The notes under the pieces were generated by a model, which saw only the letters and a program-made list of their open reading frames with translations, did not search any database and was not told the DNA's origin. Below, piece by piece: positions 46,057-54,970 of a stretch of DNA of 64,000 bases. Within the stretch, counting starts at the first letter, position 1. Each line of letters opens with the position of its first letter. Source of the stretch: Pseudobutyrivibrio xylanivorans (lineage in GTDB: Bacteria; Bacillota; Clostridia; Lachnospirales; Lachnospiraceae); NCBI RefSeq assembly GCF_008935055.1, contig NZ_CP043028.1:963901-1027900 (forward strand). The letters run 5' to 3'. The position numbers were made by a program, and so were the translations under genes.

Positions 46057-46968
46057 TTGGCTAAGTATATCGCAAAACGAATTTTACTGGCGATAGTGTC
46101 TATATGGATTATCACAATGATTACTTTCTTTGCAATGAACGCTATCCCAGGTGGCCCATTCAACAAAGAAAAGGCCACATCACCAGCTGTTATAGCCACT
46201 CTTGAGGCTAGATATAATCTGGATAAACCAGTTGGACAGCAATATGTACTTTACATGAATAATCTTCTGCATGGAGATTGGGGAATTTCTCTTCACTCAG
46301 GTCGCCCTATTTGGGAGGATATGATGAGTAAGTTCTCAGTATCCGCAAGACTTGGAGGAATGGCTGCTATCGTTGCTATTATCATAGGTATTATTCTTGG
46401 TGCAACAGCGGCTCTTACTAGAAATAGATTACCGGATAGATTGATAATATTCTTTACCACCCTTGGAACAGCAATGCCATCATTTGTACTTGCAACTCTT
46501 CTTCTTTTGGTATTTTGCGTAAAACTTGGTTGGTTTCCAGTATTTTCATCCTCTGATCCAAATTACACATTACCTGTAATTGCCCTTTCAGTATATCCAA
46601 TGGCATATATTACACGTCTGACCAAGACAAGTATGCTTGATGCTCTTAATCAGGATTATGTTCGAACTGCCAGAGCAAAGGGTGTTTCTAAGATGAAGGT
46701 GATTTTCCTTCATGCACTTAGAAATGCACTTATTCCAGTTATTACATATGTAGGACCGATGGTTGCATACATTTTAACTGGTTCAATGGTAGTAGAAAAT
46801 ATTTTTACAATTGGTGGACTTGGTTCAACATTTGTAACCTCTATCACAAACAGAGATTACACAACAATTATGGCAGTAACAATTTTCCTTGCAATCCTTA
46901 TGGTAATTGCAAACTTGATTACTGACATTGTATACAAATTCATCGATCCAAGAATTAAGCTTGATTAG
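46057..46968 (+). CDS. oppB: Oligopeptide ABC transporter permease OppB
   Basis: The 303-residue permease has an N-terminal helix (KYIAKRILLAIVSIWIITMITFFAM), five further helices and the EAA-type loop TARAKGVSKMKVIFLHALRNALIPV that contacts the ATPases. The start is TTG at 46057, set by AAGGAG nine bases upstream; the nearby ATG at 46052 is out of frame. It is the first gene of oppBCDF plus a binding protein, downstream of fumarase. Confidence 0.93.
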   Translation: MAKYIAKRILLAIVSIWIITMITFFAMNAIPGGPFNKEKATSPAVIATLEARYNLDKPVGQQYVLYMNNLLHGDWGISLHSGRPIWEDMMSKFSVSARLGGMAAIVAIIIGIILGATAALTRNRLPDRLIIFFTTLGTAMPSFVLATLLLLVFCVKLGWFPVFSSSDPNYTLPVIALSVYPMAYITRLTKTSMLDALNQDYVRTARAKGVSKMKVIFLHALRNALIPVITYVGPMVAYILTGSMVVENIFTIGGLGSTFVTSITNRDYTTIMAVTIFLAILMVIANLITDIVYKFIDPRIKLD

Positions 46969-46982
46969 GAGGAAGTATTAAG

Positions 46983-48065
46983 TTGGAAAATAAAGAAATG
47001 AAAAAAAGCCTCCTGTCAGCACAGGTCGATTTATCGAAATTCAACGCAGCAAACTTTGAAAAAGCGACAGATGAGGAAAAACGTCAGCAGGACGTAATGG
47101 GTGAATCTACTACATTCTTTAAAGACGGTATGAGACGCCTGAGGAAAAATCCACTTGCTATGGCGAGTATCATTGTACTTACACTTATTATTTTAATTAT
47201 TATTATAACTCCACATTTTGTTCCATACACTTACGACCAGATTATTGCAGTTAATGGCGTTAGAGATAAAGGTAGTGCAAACCTTGGATTTTTCGAGTAT
47301 TCACAAAAGGAACTTCAGTACATGAATGAAACAGGTGAGGATTTATTCCCTCATATTTTTGGTACTGACGGTCTTGGTAGAGATTACTTTATCAGAGTTA
47401 TTTATGGTACAAGAGTTTCACTTGCTGTAGGTGTTGTAGCAGCAATCATGGTTGTAATCATTGGTATTATTTATGGTTCAATAGCCGGTTATTTTGGTGG
47501 AAAAGTTGACCTGATTATGATGAGAATTGTTGATATCATCTATTCTCTTCCAGATATGCTTATTATTATTCTTCTATCAGTAGTATTAAGAGAGAATCTT
47601 ACAGGAAAGCTTGCAGGAACAGTTTTTTCTGCCCTCGGTTCGAATATGATTTCAATGTTTATCGTATTTGGATTACTTTATTGGGTAAGTATGGCCCGTC
47701 TTATCAGAGGACAGATTCTCACAATTAAAAATAACGAATATGTCCTTGCTGCAAGATGTATTGGAACATCGAATGCAAAGATTTTAAAGAGACATATTTT
47801 ACCTAACTGTTTGTCGGTAATTATTATCACCACTGCACTTCAGATTCCAAGTGCAATCTTTACAGAGAGCTACTTGTCATTCTTAGGACTTGGTGTTTCA
47901 GTTCCACTTTCATCACTTGGTTCACTTGCCAATGATGCCAGAGCCGGTATGCAGTCTTACCCAGCAAGACTTGTTATTCCAGCAGTTATTATTTGCTTAA
48001 TCGTACTTGCACTTAACCTCCTTGGTGATGGTCTCAGAGATGCATTCGATACAAAGCTTGATTAA
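46983..48065 (+). CDS. oppC: Oligopeptide ABC transporter permease OppC
   Basis: The 360-residue permease has an N-terminal cytosolic extension (about 1-55), a first helix (MASIIVLTLIILIIIITP), a periplasmic loop (about 85-130, HIFGTDGLGRDYFIRVIYGTRVSL), then five helices and the AARCIGTSNAKILKRHILPNCL loop. A TTG start at 46983 with AGGAGG upstream is the best choice; an ATG at 46998 is spaced too far from it. It partners OppB. Confidence 0.93.
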   Translation: MENKEMKKSLLSAQVDLSKFNAANFEKATDEEKRQQDVMGESTTFFKDGMRRLRKNPLAMASIIVLTLIILIIIITPHFVPYTYDQIIAVNGVRDKGSANLGFFEYSQKELQYMNETGEDLFPHIFGTDGLGRDYFIRVIYGTRVSLAVGVVAAIMVVIIGIIYGSIAGYFGGKVDLIMMRIVDIIYSLPDMLIIILLSVVLRENLTGKLAGTVFSALGSNMISMFIVFGLLYWVSMARLIRGQILTIKNNEYVLAARCIGTSNAKILKRHILPNCLSVIIITTALQIPSAIFTESYLSFLGLGVSVPLSSLGSLANDARAGMQSYPARLVIPAVIICLIVLALNLLGDGLRDAFDTKLD

Positions 48066-48079
48066 TTTAGGAGGTAATT

Positions 48080-49078
48080 ATGGCAGATTCAAAATATGTA
48101 CTAGAAGTCAATGACCTCCATACAAGCTTTTTTACAGATGCTGGTGAGGTCAGAGCTGTAAATGGTGTTAGCTTTAGCCTTGAGCCAGGTAAGACACTTG
48201 GAATTGTTGGCGAGTCAGGCTCAGGAAAATCAGTTACAGCATACTCAATCATGCAAATTCTCGCTCAGACAGGACGTATCACAAGTGGTGAGGTTCTTTA
48301 TAAGGGCGAAGATATTACAAAATATTCAGAGAGGGAAATGCAGAAGTTTAGAGGAAGTAAGTGCTCTATTATCTTCCAGGACCCTATGACAAGCTTGAAT
48401 CCTGTTTTCACAGTTGGTTATCAGCTCGAGGAAGCAATTATGCTTCACACAAATAAGTCTCGTGCCGAGGCAAAGGAACGAGCAATTGAGTTATTGAAGC
48501 TTGTTGGTGTAAATGACCCAGAAAAGCGTATTAAGCAGTATCCACATGAGCATTCAGGAGGAATGAGACAGCGTGACATGATTGCCATGGCACTTGCCTG
48601 TGAGCCCGATATTCTTATAGCTGATGAGCCTACAACTGCTCTCGACGTTACAATTCAGGCACAGATTCTTGAGCTTATGCAGGAACTACAAGAAAAGCTT
48701 GGAATGGCAATTATCATGGTTACTCATGATCTTGGTGTAATTGCATCGATGTGTGATGAAATTATTGTAATGTATGGTGGACGTGTTTGTGAGCGTGGTA
48801 CAGCTGATGATATTTTTTATAATCCAGCTCACGAATACACAAAGGGACTTCTTCGTTCAATACCTCGTAAAGATAATATGAACGAAAAGCTTGTACCTAT
48901 CGGTGGTACACCTATTAATCTTCTTAACATGCCAGAGGGTTGTGCTTTCTGCCCAAGATGTGATGAGGCTATGAAGATTTGTTTAAATCAGGTGCCAGAT
49001 GAGCTTAGAATCAGTGATAGTCATTTAGCAAGCTGTTGGATGAATATAAAAGAATTATACGAGAGTAAGGAGGCATAG
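48080..49078 (+). CDS. oppD: Oligopeptide ABC transporter ATPase OppD
   Basis: The 332-residue ATPase has Walker [13 protein letters not shown], signature [16 protein letters not shown], Walker [14 protein letters not shown] and H-loop [11 protein letters not shown]-terminal OppD extension contains the cysteine pattern CAFCPRC with nearby CLNQ, which in relatives can bind an iron-sulfur cluster. It starts 14 bases after oppC with AGGAGG. Confidence 0.95.
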   Translation: MADSKYVLEVNDLHTSFFTDAGEVRAVNGVSFSLEPGKTLGIVGESGSGKSVTAYSIMQILAQTGRITSGEVLYKGEDITKYSEREMQKFRGSKCSIIFQDPMTSLNPVFTVGYQLEEAIMLHTNKSRAEAKERAIELLKLVGVNDPEKRIKQYPHEHSGGMRQRDMIAMALACEPDILIADEPTTALDVTIQAQILELMQELQEKLGMAIIMVTHDLGVIASMCDEIIVMYGGRVCERGTADDIFYNPAHEYTKGLLRSIPRKDNMNEKLVPIGGTPINLLNMPEGCAFCPRCDEAMKICLNQVPDELRISDSHLASCWMNIKELYESKEA

Positions 49079-49080
49079 GA

Positions 49081-50061
49081 ATGAGTGAAGAAAAATACCT
49101 CCTTGAGGTTGAACATTTAAAACAATATTTCCCAATCAAAGAGGGATTTCATACAGTACCACTTAAGGCTGTAGATGACATTTCGTTTGCAATCAAACCA
49201 GGAGAGACACTTGGACTTGTAGGTGAGTCAGGCTGTGGTAAGACAACAGTAGGTCGTACACTTCTTCGTCTCTATCAGCCAACAGCTGGACGTATTGTAT
49301 TTGATGGTGACGTACTTTTTGACAGTGAGAAAAAGATTGATGTAAATATGCATCCATACCGTAAGCAAATGCAGATGGTATTCCAGGATCCATATTCATC
49401 GCTTGATCCAAGAATGACAGTTGAGGATATTATCGGTGAGCCTCTTGATGTTCATAAGCTTTACTCTTCTAAGGGAGAGCGTCGAGACAAAATTCTTTCA
49501 TTAATGGAAACTGTAGGACTTAATGCAGAGCACGCTATGCGATATGCTCACGAATTCTCAGGTGGACAGAGACAGAGAATTGGTATTGCAAGAGCCCTTG
49601 CTGTAAATCCAAAGTTCATAGTTTGTGATGAACCTGTATCTGCACTTGATGTTTCAATTCAGGCGCAGGTTGTAAATATGTTTGAAGAGCTGCAGGAAAA
49701 GCTCGGAGTTGCATATCTCTTCATTGCACACGATTTGCTTGTTGTACATCATATTTCAGACCGAATTGCAGTTATGTATTTAGGTCACATTATGGAAATT
49801 GCAGATGCGGATGACTTAAATAATAATCCTATTCATCCTTATACACTCTCACTTCTTTCAGCTGTACCTATCCCAGATCCAGAAACAGCTAGAAAGAGTC
49901 AGAGAATTATTCTTGAGGGAGATGTTCCTAGTCCTCTTAAGATGCCAAGTGGATGTCCATTTAGAACAAGATGCAGATATGCTACAGAACAGTGTGCTAA
50001 GGAAATGCCACCTCTTACAGATAGAGGAAGCGACCATTTTGTAGCATGTTGGAACAAGTAA
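49081..50061 (+). CDS. oppF: Oligopeptide ABC transporter ATPase OppF
   Basis: The 326-residue ATPase has Walker [13 protein letters not shown], signature [16 protein letters not shown], Walker [13 protein letters not shown] and H-loop [13 protein letters not shown], with the C-terminal [15 protein letters not shown] cysteine motif. It forms the ATPase heterodimer with OppD, whose stop it follows by 2 bases. Confidence 0.95.
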   Translation: MSEEKYLLEVEHLKQYFPIKEGFHTVPLKAVDDISFAIKPGETLGLVGESGCGKTTVGRTLLRLYQPTAGRIVFDGDVLFDSEKKIDVNMHPYRKQMQMVFQDPYSSLDPRMTVEDIIGEPLDVHKLYSSKGERRDKILSLMETVGLNAEHAMRYAHEFSGGQRQRIGIARALAVNPKFIVCDEPVSALDVSIQAQVVNMFEELQEKLGVAYLFIAHDLLVVHHISDRIAVMYLGHIMEIADADDLNNNPIHPYTLSLLSAVPIPDPETARKSQRIILEGDVPSPLKMPSGCPFRTRCRYATEQCAKEMPPLTDRGSDHFVACWNK

Positions 50062-50121
50062 TACATTGATTTTAAGCCAGATGGCTTGAGATAAATTAAA
50101 AGAATAAAGGAGAAAGAAAGC

Positions 50122-51864
50122 ATGAAAAAGAAACTTATCGCAGTTCTTCTTGTTGCTTCTATGGCTGCAAGCCTTGCAGCATGTGGTAACAAAAATGCAG
50201 CAACTACATCAACAGATAGTAGTGCAGCAGATACAGCTACCGCAGAAGCTACAACAGTGAACACAGACACAACAACACTTAGACTCTGTCTTGCATCAGA
50301 GCCAGACTACCTTGATCCAGCACTCAACTCATCAGTTGATGGTGCATGTCTCGCAGTTAACTCATTCGTAGGTCTTTACACATACGATGAGAACAACAAC
50401 CTTCAGCCAGCTATCGCTGATGGTGAGCCAGAGATGTCAGAGGATGGTCTTACCTACACAATCAAGCTTAAGGAAACAAAGTGGTCAAACGGAGAAGCTC
50501 TTACAGCTAACGATTTTGTATACAGCTGGAACCGTGCAGTAGCTGAAGAAACAGCAGCTGACTATGCATACATGTTTGCACCAATCGCTACAAATGCTGA
50601 TGGTACACTTAAGATTGAAGCTACAGATGATTACACACTTACAGTAGAGCTTAATGCTCCTTGTGCATACTTCTTTGATCTTCTTGCATTCCCTACATTC
50701 ATGCCAGTATATCAGGCAGATGTAGAAGCAGCTAACCCAGATGGAACAACTCCAGGTGCATGGGCACAGGAGCCAGGTTTCGTTTCAAATGGTGCATTTA
50801 CACTTACAGAGTGGAAGCACAACGAGTCAATGGTATATGAAAAGAACCCTAACTTCTACAGAGCTGACGATGTTAAGCTTGAGAAGCTTGAGTTCATGCT
50901 TTCAGCAGATGATACAGCTATTTATGCTGCTTACAACTCAGGTGATATCGATTTTGCAGACTCAGTACCAAACGATGAGATTCAGTCTCTTCTTAACAGC
51001 CCTGAGTTCCACGTAATCGATACACTTGGAACATACTATGTTGGTTTCAATGTAAACTCTGATTTATTCAAGGGTCTTACAGCTGACCAGGCTTCTAAGA
51101 TGAGAAAGGCACTTTCTCTTCTTATCGACAGACAGTACATCGTTGATACAGTAGGTCAGACAGGTCAGGTACCAGCTGATACATTCATTCCAGATGGAAT
51201 GGCTGATGGTAACGGTGGAGTATTCGAGGCTTCTGATTTTGGATACTATGATGCTACAACTACAGGTGCAGGTAATGTTGAGGAAGCTAAGAGCCTTCTT
51301 GAGGAGTGTGGATACTCATTTGAGTCAGATGGTAACGGTGGCTACTCTATCAGCCCAGCTCTTGAAGTAACATACATGACAAACTCAGGTACAGGTCACG
51401 AAGCAATTGCACAGTGCATCCAGCAGGATTGGGGCCTTGTAGGTATCAAGGTTAACATCGAGACAGAAGACTGGAACGTATTCCTTGAGGATAGAAAAGC
51501 AGGTAAGTTTGATATCGCTCGTGAGGGATGGATTGCAGACTTCAACGATCCTATCAATATGCTTGAAATGTGGTTATCAAATGGTGGTAACAACGATATG
51601 CAGCTTGGAAAGGATTCAAGCAACTCTTCTGCTCCATCATGGAAGGCTTATGACGAGAAGATTCAGGAAATCTACAATACAACAGATTTCGCAGCTCGTG
51701 TAGACCTTATGCGTGAGGCTGAGGATATGCTTATGGAGACAAATGCTGTAGTACCTATTTACTTCTACAACGATATTTATCTTCAGAAGGAAAATGTAAA
51801 GGGAATTTACACTTCACTTAACCAAAATAAGTACTTTATGTATGCTGAAAAGACTGCAGAATAA
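50122..51864 (+). CDS. oppA: Peptide-binding lipoprotein OppA
   Basis: The 580-residue protein has a lipoprotein signal (KKKLIAVLLVASMAASLAAC, Cys21 as the acylated residue) and a Thr/Ala/Ser-rich linker. The SBP_bac_5 domain follows, with LRLCLASEPDYLDPALNSS, KWSNGEALTANDFVYSWNRA and FTLTEWKHNESMVYEKNPNFY. It captures oligopeptides for OppBCDF. Codon use is strikingly uniform (ACA, GCA, CTT), which suggests high expression. A strong terminator follows. Confidence 0.96.
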   Translation: MKKKLIAVLLVASMAASLAACGNKNAATTSTDSSAADTATAEATTVNTDTTTLRLCLASEPDYLDPALNSSVDGACLAVNSFVGLYTYDENNNLQPAIADGEPEMSEDGLTYTIKLKETKWSNGEALTANDFVYSWNRAVAEETAADYAYMFAPIATNADGTLKIEATDDYTLTVELNAPCAYFFDLLAFPTFMPVYQADVEAANPDGTTPGAWAQEPGFVSNGAFTLTEWKHNESMVYEKNPNFYRADDVKLEKLEFMLSADDTAIYAAYNSGDIDFADSVPNDEIQSLLNSPEFHVIDTLGTYYVGFNVNSDLFKGLTADQASKMRKALSLLIDRQYIVDTVGQTGQVPADTFIPDGMADGNGGVFEASDFGYYDATTTGAGNVEEAKSLLEECGYSFESDGNGGYSISPALEVTYMTNSGTGHEAIAQCIQQDWGLVGIKVNIETEDWNVFLEDRKAGKFDIAREGWIADFNDPINMLEMWLSNGGNNDMQLGKDSSNSSAPSWKAYDEKIQEIYNTTDFAARVDLMREAEDMLMETNAVVPIYFYNDIYLQKENVKGIYTSLNQNKYFMYAEKTAE

Positions 51865-51877
51865 TTACTGATTATTG

Positions 51878-51914
51878 GGAGGTGTTCTGTAAAGAACACC
51901 TCCTTAATTTTTTT
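51878..51914 (+). terminator. Terminator of opp operon
   Basis: GGAGGTGTTCT and AGAACACCTCC form an 11-bp perfect stem with a GTAA loop, followed by a T-rich run, 14 bases after the oppA stop. Confidence 0.95.
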
Positions 51915-51937
51915 CTAAGAAAAAAGGGATTTTTTTG

Positions 51938-51966
51938 TTGACAATGTGTGAATACTCCTGTAGAAT
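51938..51966 (+). promoter_or_regulatory. Promoter of the tRNA-Ser/tRNA-Cys unit
   Basis: A consensus TTGACA (51938-51943), 17-bp spacer and TAGAAT (51961-51966) stand 41 bases upstream of tRNA-Ser, with T-rich DNA just before the -35. Confidence 0.88.
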
Positions 51967-52007
51967 AACACTTGCGTCGAAACAAAATAAGTAATACCTA
52001 CAACTTT

Positions 52008-52095
52008 GGAGAAGTACTCAAGAGGCCGAAGAGGCGCCCCTGCTAAGGGTGTAGGTCGGGCAACCGGCGCGAGGGTTCAAATCCCTCCTTCTCCG
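52008..52095 (+). tRNA. tRNA-Ser(GCT)
   Basis: The 88-nt class II tRNA has acceptor GGAGAAG/CTTCTCC with discriminator G, anticodon loop CTGCTAA (anticodon GCT), a long variable arm (GTAGGTCGGGCAACCGGC) and a T arm GAGGG-TTCAAAT-CCCTC. CCA is not encoded. Confidence 0.97.
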
Positions 52096-52112
52096 TTTTA
52101 CTTGTTATATAT

Positions 52113-52183
52113 GGTGCCATAGCCAAGTGGTAAGGCAAAGGTCTGCAACACCTCTATCACCAGTTCAAATCTGGTTGGCACCT
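52113..52183 (+). tRNA. tRNA-Cys(GCA)
   Basis: The 71-nt tRNA has acceptor GGTGCCA/TGGCACC with discriminator T, anticodon stem around CTGCAAC (anticodon GCA), and T arm CCAG-TTCAAAT-CTGG. It is 17 bases after tRNA-Ser and shares its promoter. Confidence 0.97.
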
Positions 52184-52190
52184 CTTTCAA

Positions 52191-52226
52191 ATCCCTCGAC
52201 CCTAGTAATGGGGGCGAGGGATTTTT
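52191..52226 (+). terminator. Terminator of the tRNA pair
   Basis: ATCCCTCG pairs with CGAGGGAT, extended by CCC/GGG in the loop side, followed by five T residues. The 50 bp from here to tyrS contain no T-box or other recognisable leader. Confidence 0.9.
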
Positions 52227-52276
52227 GTTTATAATTAAATATACTAACTATTGAAATAAAGTAAGGAGGAAATGCA

Positions 52277-53497
52277 ATGACAATTTATGACGAGTTAGTG
52301 GCTCGTGGCCTGATAGCCCAGGTAACGAACGAAGAAGAAATTAAAAAATTAATTAATGAGGGCAAGGCAACTTTTTATATAGGTTTTGATTGCACTGCAG
52401 ACAGCCTTACAGCTGGTCATTTTATGGCTCTCACTCTTATGAAGAGACTTCAGATGGCTGGAAATAAGCCAATCGCTCTCATCGGCGGTGGTACTACTAT
52501 GATTGGCGACCCTTCAGGTCGTACAGATATGAGAAAGATGCTTACTCGTGAAGATATTGATCACAACGCTGAATGCTTCAAGCGTCAGATGGAGCGTTTT
52601 ATCGATTTCAGCGATGGAAAGGCACTTATGGTTAACAATGCTGATTGGCTTCTTGACCTTAACTATGTAGACCTTCTTCGCGAGGTTGGTGCTTGCTTCT
52701 CAGTTAACAACATGCTTCGTGCAGAGTGCTACAAGCAGCGTATGGAAAAGGGACTTTCATTCCTTGAGTTCAACTACATGATTATGCAGTCATACGACTT
52801 CTATTACATGTTCCAGAAATACAATTGTAACCTTGAATTTGGTGGTGACGATCAGTGGTCAAACATGCTTGGCGGTACTGAGCTTATCAGACGTAAGCTT
52901 GGCAAGGATGCTCACGCTATGACTATTACTCTTCTAACTGATTCACAGGGTAAAAAGATGGGCAAGACAGCTGGAAATGCTGTATGGCTTGATCCTAACA
53001 AGACAACACCATTCGAGTTCTACCAGTACTGGAGAAATGTTGGTGATGCAGATGTTCTTAAGTGCATCCGTATGCTTACATTCCTTCCTATCGAGGAAAT
53101 TCAGAAGATGGACAGTTGGGAAGGTGCTCAGCTTAACGAAGCAAAGGATATCTTGGCTTACGAACTTACTCAAATGGTTCACGGAACAGAGGAAGCTGAT
53201 AAGGCTCGTGAGGCTTCAAAGGCACTCTTCGCAGGTGGAACAAATTCTGAGAATATTCCATGTCATACACTTGCAGAGGAAGATTTCAGAGATGGAAAGG
53301 TTGATATCCTTCAGATTCTCGTTTCTTCTGGTCTTACAGCTAGCCGTGCAGAGGCTCGTCGTGCTGTACAGCAGGGTGGTGTTTCAGTAAATGGTGAAAA
53401 GGTTGCAGATCCATTTGCAGTATATGAAAAATCAGCATTTGCAGAGGAATTCCTTCTTAAAAAGGGAAAGAAATCTTTCTGCAAAATTGAGGCTTAA
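52277..53497 (+). CDS. tyrS: Tyrosyl-tRNA synthetase
   Basis: The 406-residue class I synthetase has YIGFDCTADSLTAGHFMAL (HIGH region), DDQWSNMLGGTELIRR, the KMSKS variant KKMGKTAGNAVWL and a C-terminal S4 domain (SGLTASRAEARRAVQQGGVSVNGEKV). It charges tRNA-Tyr. AGGAGG precedes the ATG. It forms a single-gene unit with its own terminator. Confidence 0.98.
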   Translation: MTIYDELVARGLIAQVTNEEEIKKLINEGKATFYIGFDCTADSLTAGHFMALTLMKRLQMAGNKPIALIGGGTTMIGDPSGRTDMRKMLTREDIDHNAECFKRQMERFIDFSDGKALMVNNADWLLDLNYVDLLREVGACFSVNNMLRAECYKQRMEKGLSFLEFNYMIMQSYDFYYMFQKYNCNLEFGGDDQWSNMLGGTELIRRKLGKDAHAMTITLLTDSQGKKMGKTAGNAVWLDPNKTTPFEFYQYWRNVGDADVLKCIRMLTFLPIEEIQKMDSWEGAQLNEAKDILAYELTQMVHGTEEADKAREASKALFAGGTNSENIPCHTLAEEDFRDGKVDILQILVSSGLTASRAEARRAVQQGGVSVNGEKVADPFAVYEKSAFAEEFLLKKGKKSFCKIEA

Positions 53498-53521
53498 AAA
53501 TATTCACAATTAATAATTATA

Positions 53522-53557
53522 ATAGTGTCGAGGCTGAGGTCTTGACACTATTTTGTT
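53522..53557 (+). terminator. Terminator of tyrS
   Basis: ATAGTGTC pairs with GACACTAT, with an additional AG/CT pair inside, followed by TTTTG. It lies 25 bases after the tyrS stop. Confidence 0.8.
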
Positions 53558-53576
53558 TTAAAGGAGTTAAATAATT

Positions 53577-54146
53577 ATGCAAGCTATAATCGATAGTTCA
53601 CATATTTTTTATTTTGATTGGGAATTAGATTTACTTCATTGGTTTCAGAGTATTCACAATCCTGTTTTAGATTTTATAGTACCTAAAATCACATTTTTAG
53701 GAAATGCGGGATGGTTTTGGATAGTTGTTGCTGCTCTTCTATTAATTCTTCCTTTTAATAGAAAAATGGGTGTGCAGGCTACAATATCAATTACGCTCAC
53801 ATTTTTGTTATGTAATCTTATTTTAAAGCCATCTATTATGAGGTGTAGACCATGCTGGCTGGAAGAAATACAGATGTTGGTTAAGATACCACATGACTAT
53901 TCTTTCCCATCAGGTCATTCTAATGCAAGCTTTGCAGTTGCTACTGCTATATTTACAAGAAATAAAAAGTTAGGTATTCCAGCTCTTGTTTTAGCAGCCT
54001 GTATTGCGCTTAGCAGATTATATTTATTTGTACATTGGCCTACTGATGTTTTGGTTGGAACATGCATAGGTATTTGCGGTGGTATTGTTAGTTACTTTAT
54101 TGTTGAGTTTCTTTATAAGAAATATAGCAAGAAAACAAACATATAA
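53577..54146 (+). CDS. PAP2-family membrane phosphatase
   Basis: The 189-residue membrane protein has the three lipid-phosphatase motifs: KPSIMRCRP (KxxxxxxRP), PSGHSN, and SRLYLFVHWPTDV (SRxxxxxHxxxD), spread among about five transmembrane helices. Related enzymes dephosphorylate undecaprenyl pyrophosphate (BcrC-like) or phosphatidic acid; the substrate here is not determined. It starts 20 bases after the tyrS terminator and precedes the manganese riboswitch. Confidence 0.9.
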   Translation: MQAIIDSSHIFYFDWELDLLHWFQSIHNPVLDFIVPKITFLGNAGWFWIVVAALLLILPFNRKMGVQATISITLTFLLCNLILKPSIMRCRPCWLEEIQMLVKIPHDYSFPSGHSNASFAVATAIFTRNKKLGIPALVLAACIALSRLYLFVHWPTDVLVGTCIGICGGIVSYFIVEFLYKKYSKKTNI

Positions 54147-54168
54147 TTATTTAGAGGTTACACCTAGG

Positions 54169-54197
54169 TTGACTCATCAAAAAATGTTTAGTATATT
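54169..54197 (+). promoter_or_regulatory. Promoter of the mntP unit
   Basis: TTGACT (54169-54174) and TATATT (54192-54197) are 17 bp apart. The transcript would begin at the 5' edge of the riboswitch. Confidence 0.75.
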
Positions 54198-54290
54198 GTA
54201 TACATCTTCGTGAGGGAGTAGCTAGCGCATTATTTTTTGAATGTGTTGTTTGTCAACAGACTCGGTGATACACCTGGCAAACATTAAATA
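54198..54290 (+). promoter_or_regulatory. Manganese (yybP-ykoY) riboswitch
   Basis: The leader carries the two conserved yybP-ykoY elements: GAGGGAGTAGC (about 54212-54222) and TCAACAGACTCGG (about 54253-54265), which form the Mn2+-binding loop pair, with flanking stem sequences. It is followed by a strong intrinsic terminator and then mntP, the classic target. Mn2+ binding should favour read-through into mntP. Exact edges are approximate. Confidence 0.93.
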
Positions 54291-54294
54291 GTGA

Positions 54295-54333
54295 GACTCA
54301 CGTGTACGTTTATCGTGCACGTGGGTCTTTTTT
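54295..54333 (+). terminator. Riboswitch-controlled terminator
   Basis: GACTCACGTGTACG and CGTGCACGTGGGTC form a long stem with a TTTAT loop, followed by six T residues, 34 bases before mntP. It is the expression platform of the upstream aptamer. Confidence 0.93.
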
Positions 54334-54366
54334 GATATCCTCACTATAGTAAAAGGAGTTTAAAAT

Positions 54367-54957
54367 ATGGGATTACTGGACATTTTACTGATTGGTGTGG
54401 GACTTTCCATGGATGCATTTGCAGTGGCTATATGTAAAGGTCTTGCAATGAGAAAAGTAAATAAGAAGCAGATGTTTATTATTGCCTTGTTTTTCGGTGG
54501 ATTTCAGGCATTGATGCCACTAATTGGTTTTTTAGTAGGTAACACATTTGCAAAAAAGATTTCTGCCTATGATCATTGGATAGCTTTTATCCTACTGTTA
54601 TACATTGGTGGTAAAATGATAGTTGACGCTATAAAAGAGTGGAAAGAAAAAGATATTGTGGATGAGATGGATCCACCTCTTGATTTCAAGGAACTTACTT
54701 TGATGGCAATTGCTACAAGCATTGACGCACTTGCATGTGGTGTTACATTTTCTTTTGAGGAAAATTTCAACATACTTAGAGCTATAGCAATCATTGGATT
54801 AACCACATTTATAATTTCAGCAGGTGGTGTATACGTAGGAAATATTTTTGGTGATAAGTATAAAGCTAAGGCTCAGCTTGTGGGTGGAATAATACTTATA
54901 TTTATTGGAACTAAAATTTTGCTTGAACATACTATGGGAATATCATTAGGATTTTAA
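54367..54957 (+). CDS. mntP: Manganese efflux pump MntP
   Basis: The 196-residue six-helix protein has the internal repeat of MntP with acidic membrane motifs: LIGVGLSMDAFAVAICKGL in the first half and IATSIDALACGVTF in the second. It exports excess Mn2+. The riboswitch and terminator upstream directly support this role. It is followed after 13 bases by a CaCA exchanger. Confidence 0.96.
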   Translation: MGLLDILLIGVGLSMDAFAVAICKGLAMRKVNKKQMFIIALFFGGFQALMPLIGFLVGNTFAKKISAYDHWIAFILLLYIGGKMIVDAIKEWKEKDIVDEMDPPLDFKELTLMAIATSIDALACGVTFSFEENFNILRAIAIIGLTTFIISAGGVYVGNIFGDKYKAKAQLVGGIILIFIGTKILLEHTMGISLGF

Positions 54958-54970
54958 AGGGGGCATAATT

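Noticed and set aside
52227-52276. T-box leader upstream of tyrS
   Set aside because: Only 50 bp separate the tRNA terminator from tyrS, with no specifier or antiterminator structure. The same applies to metG.
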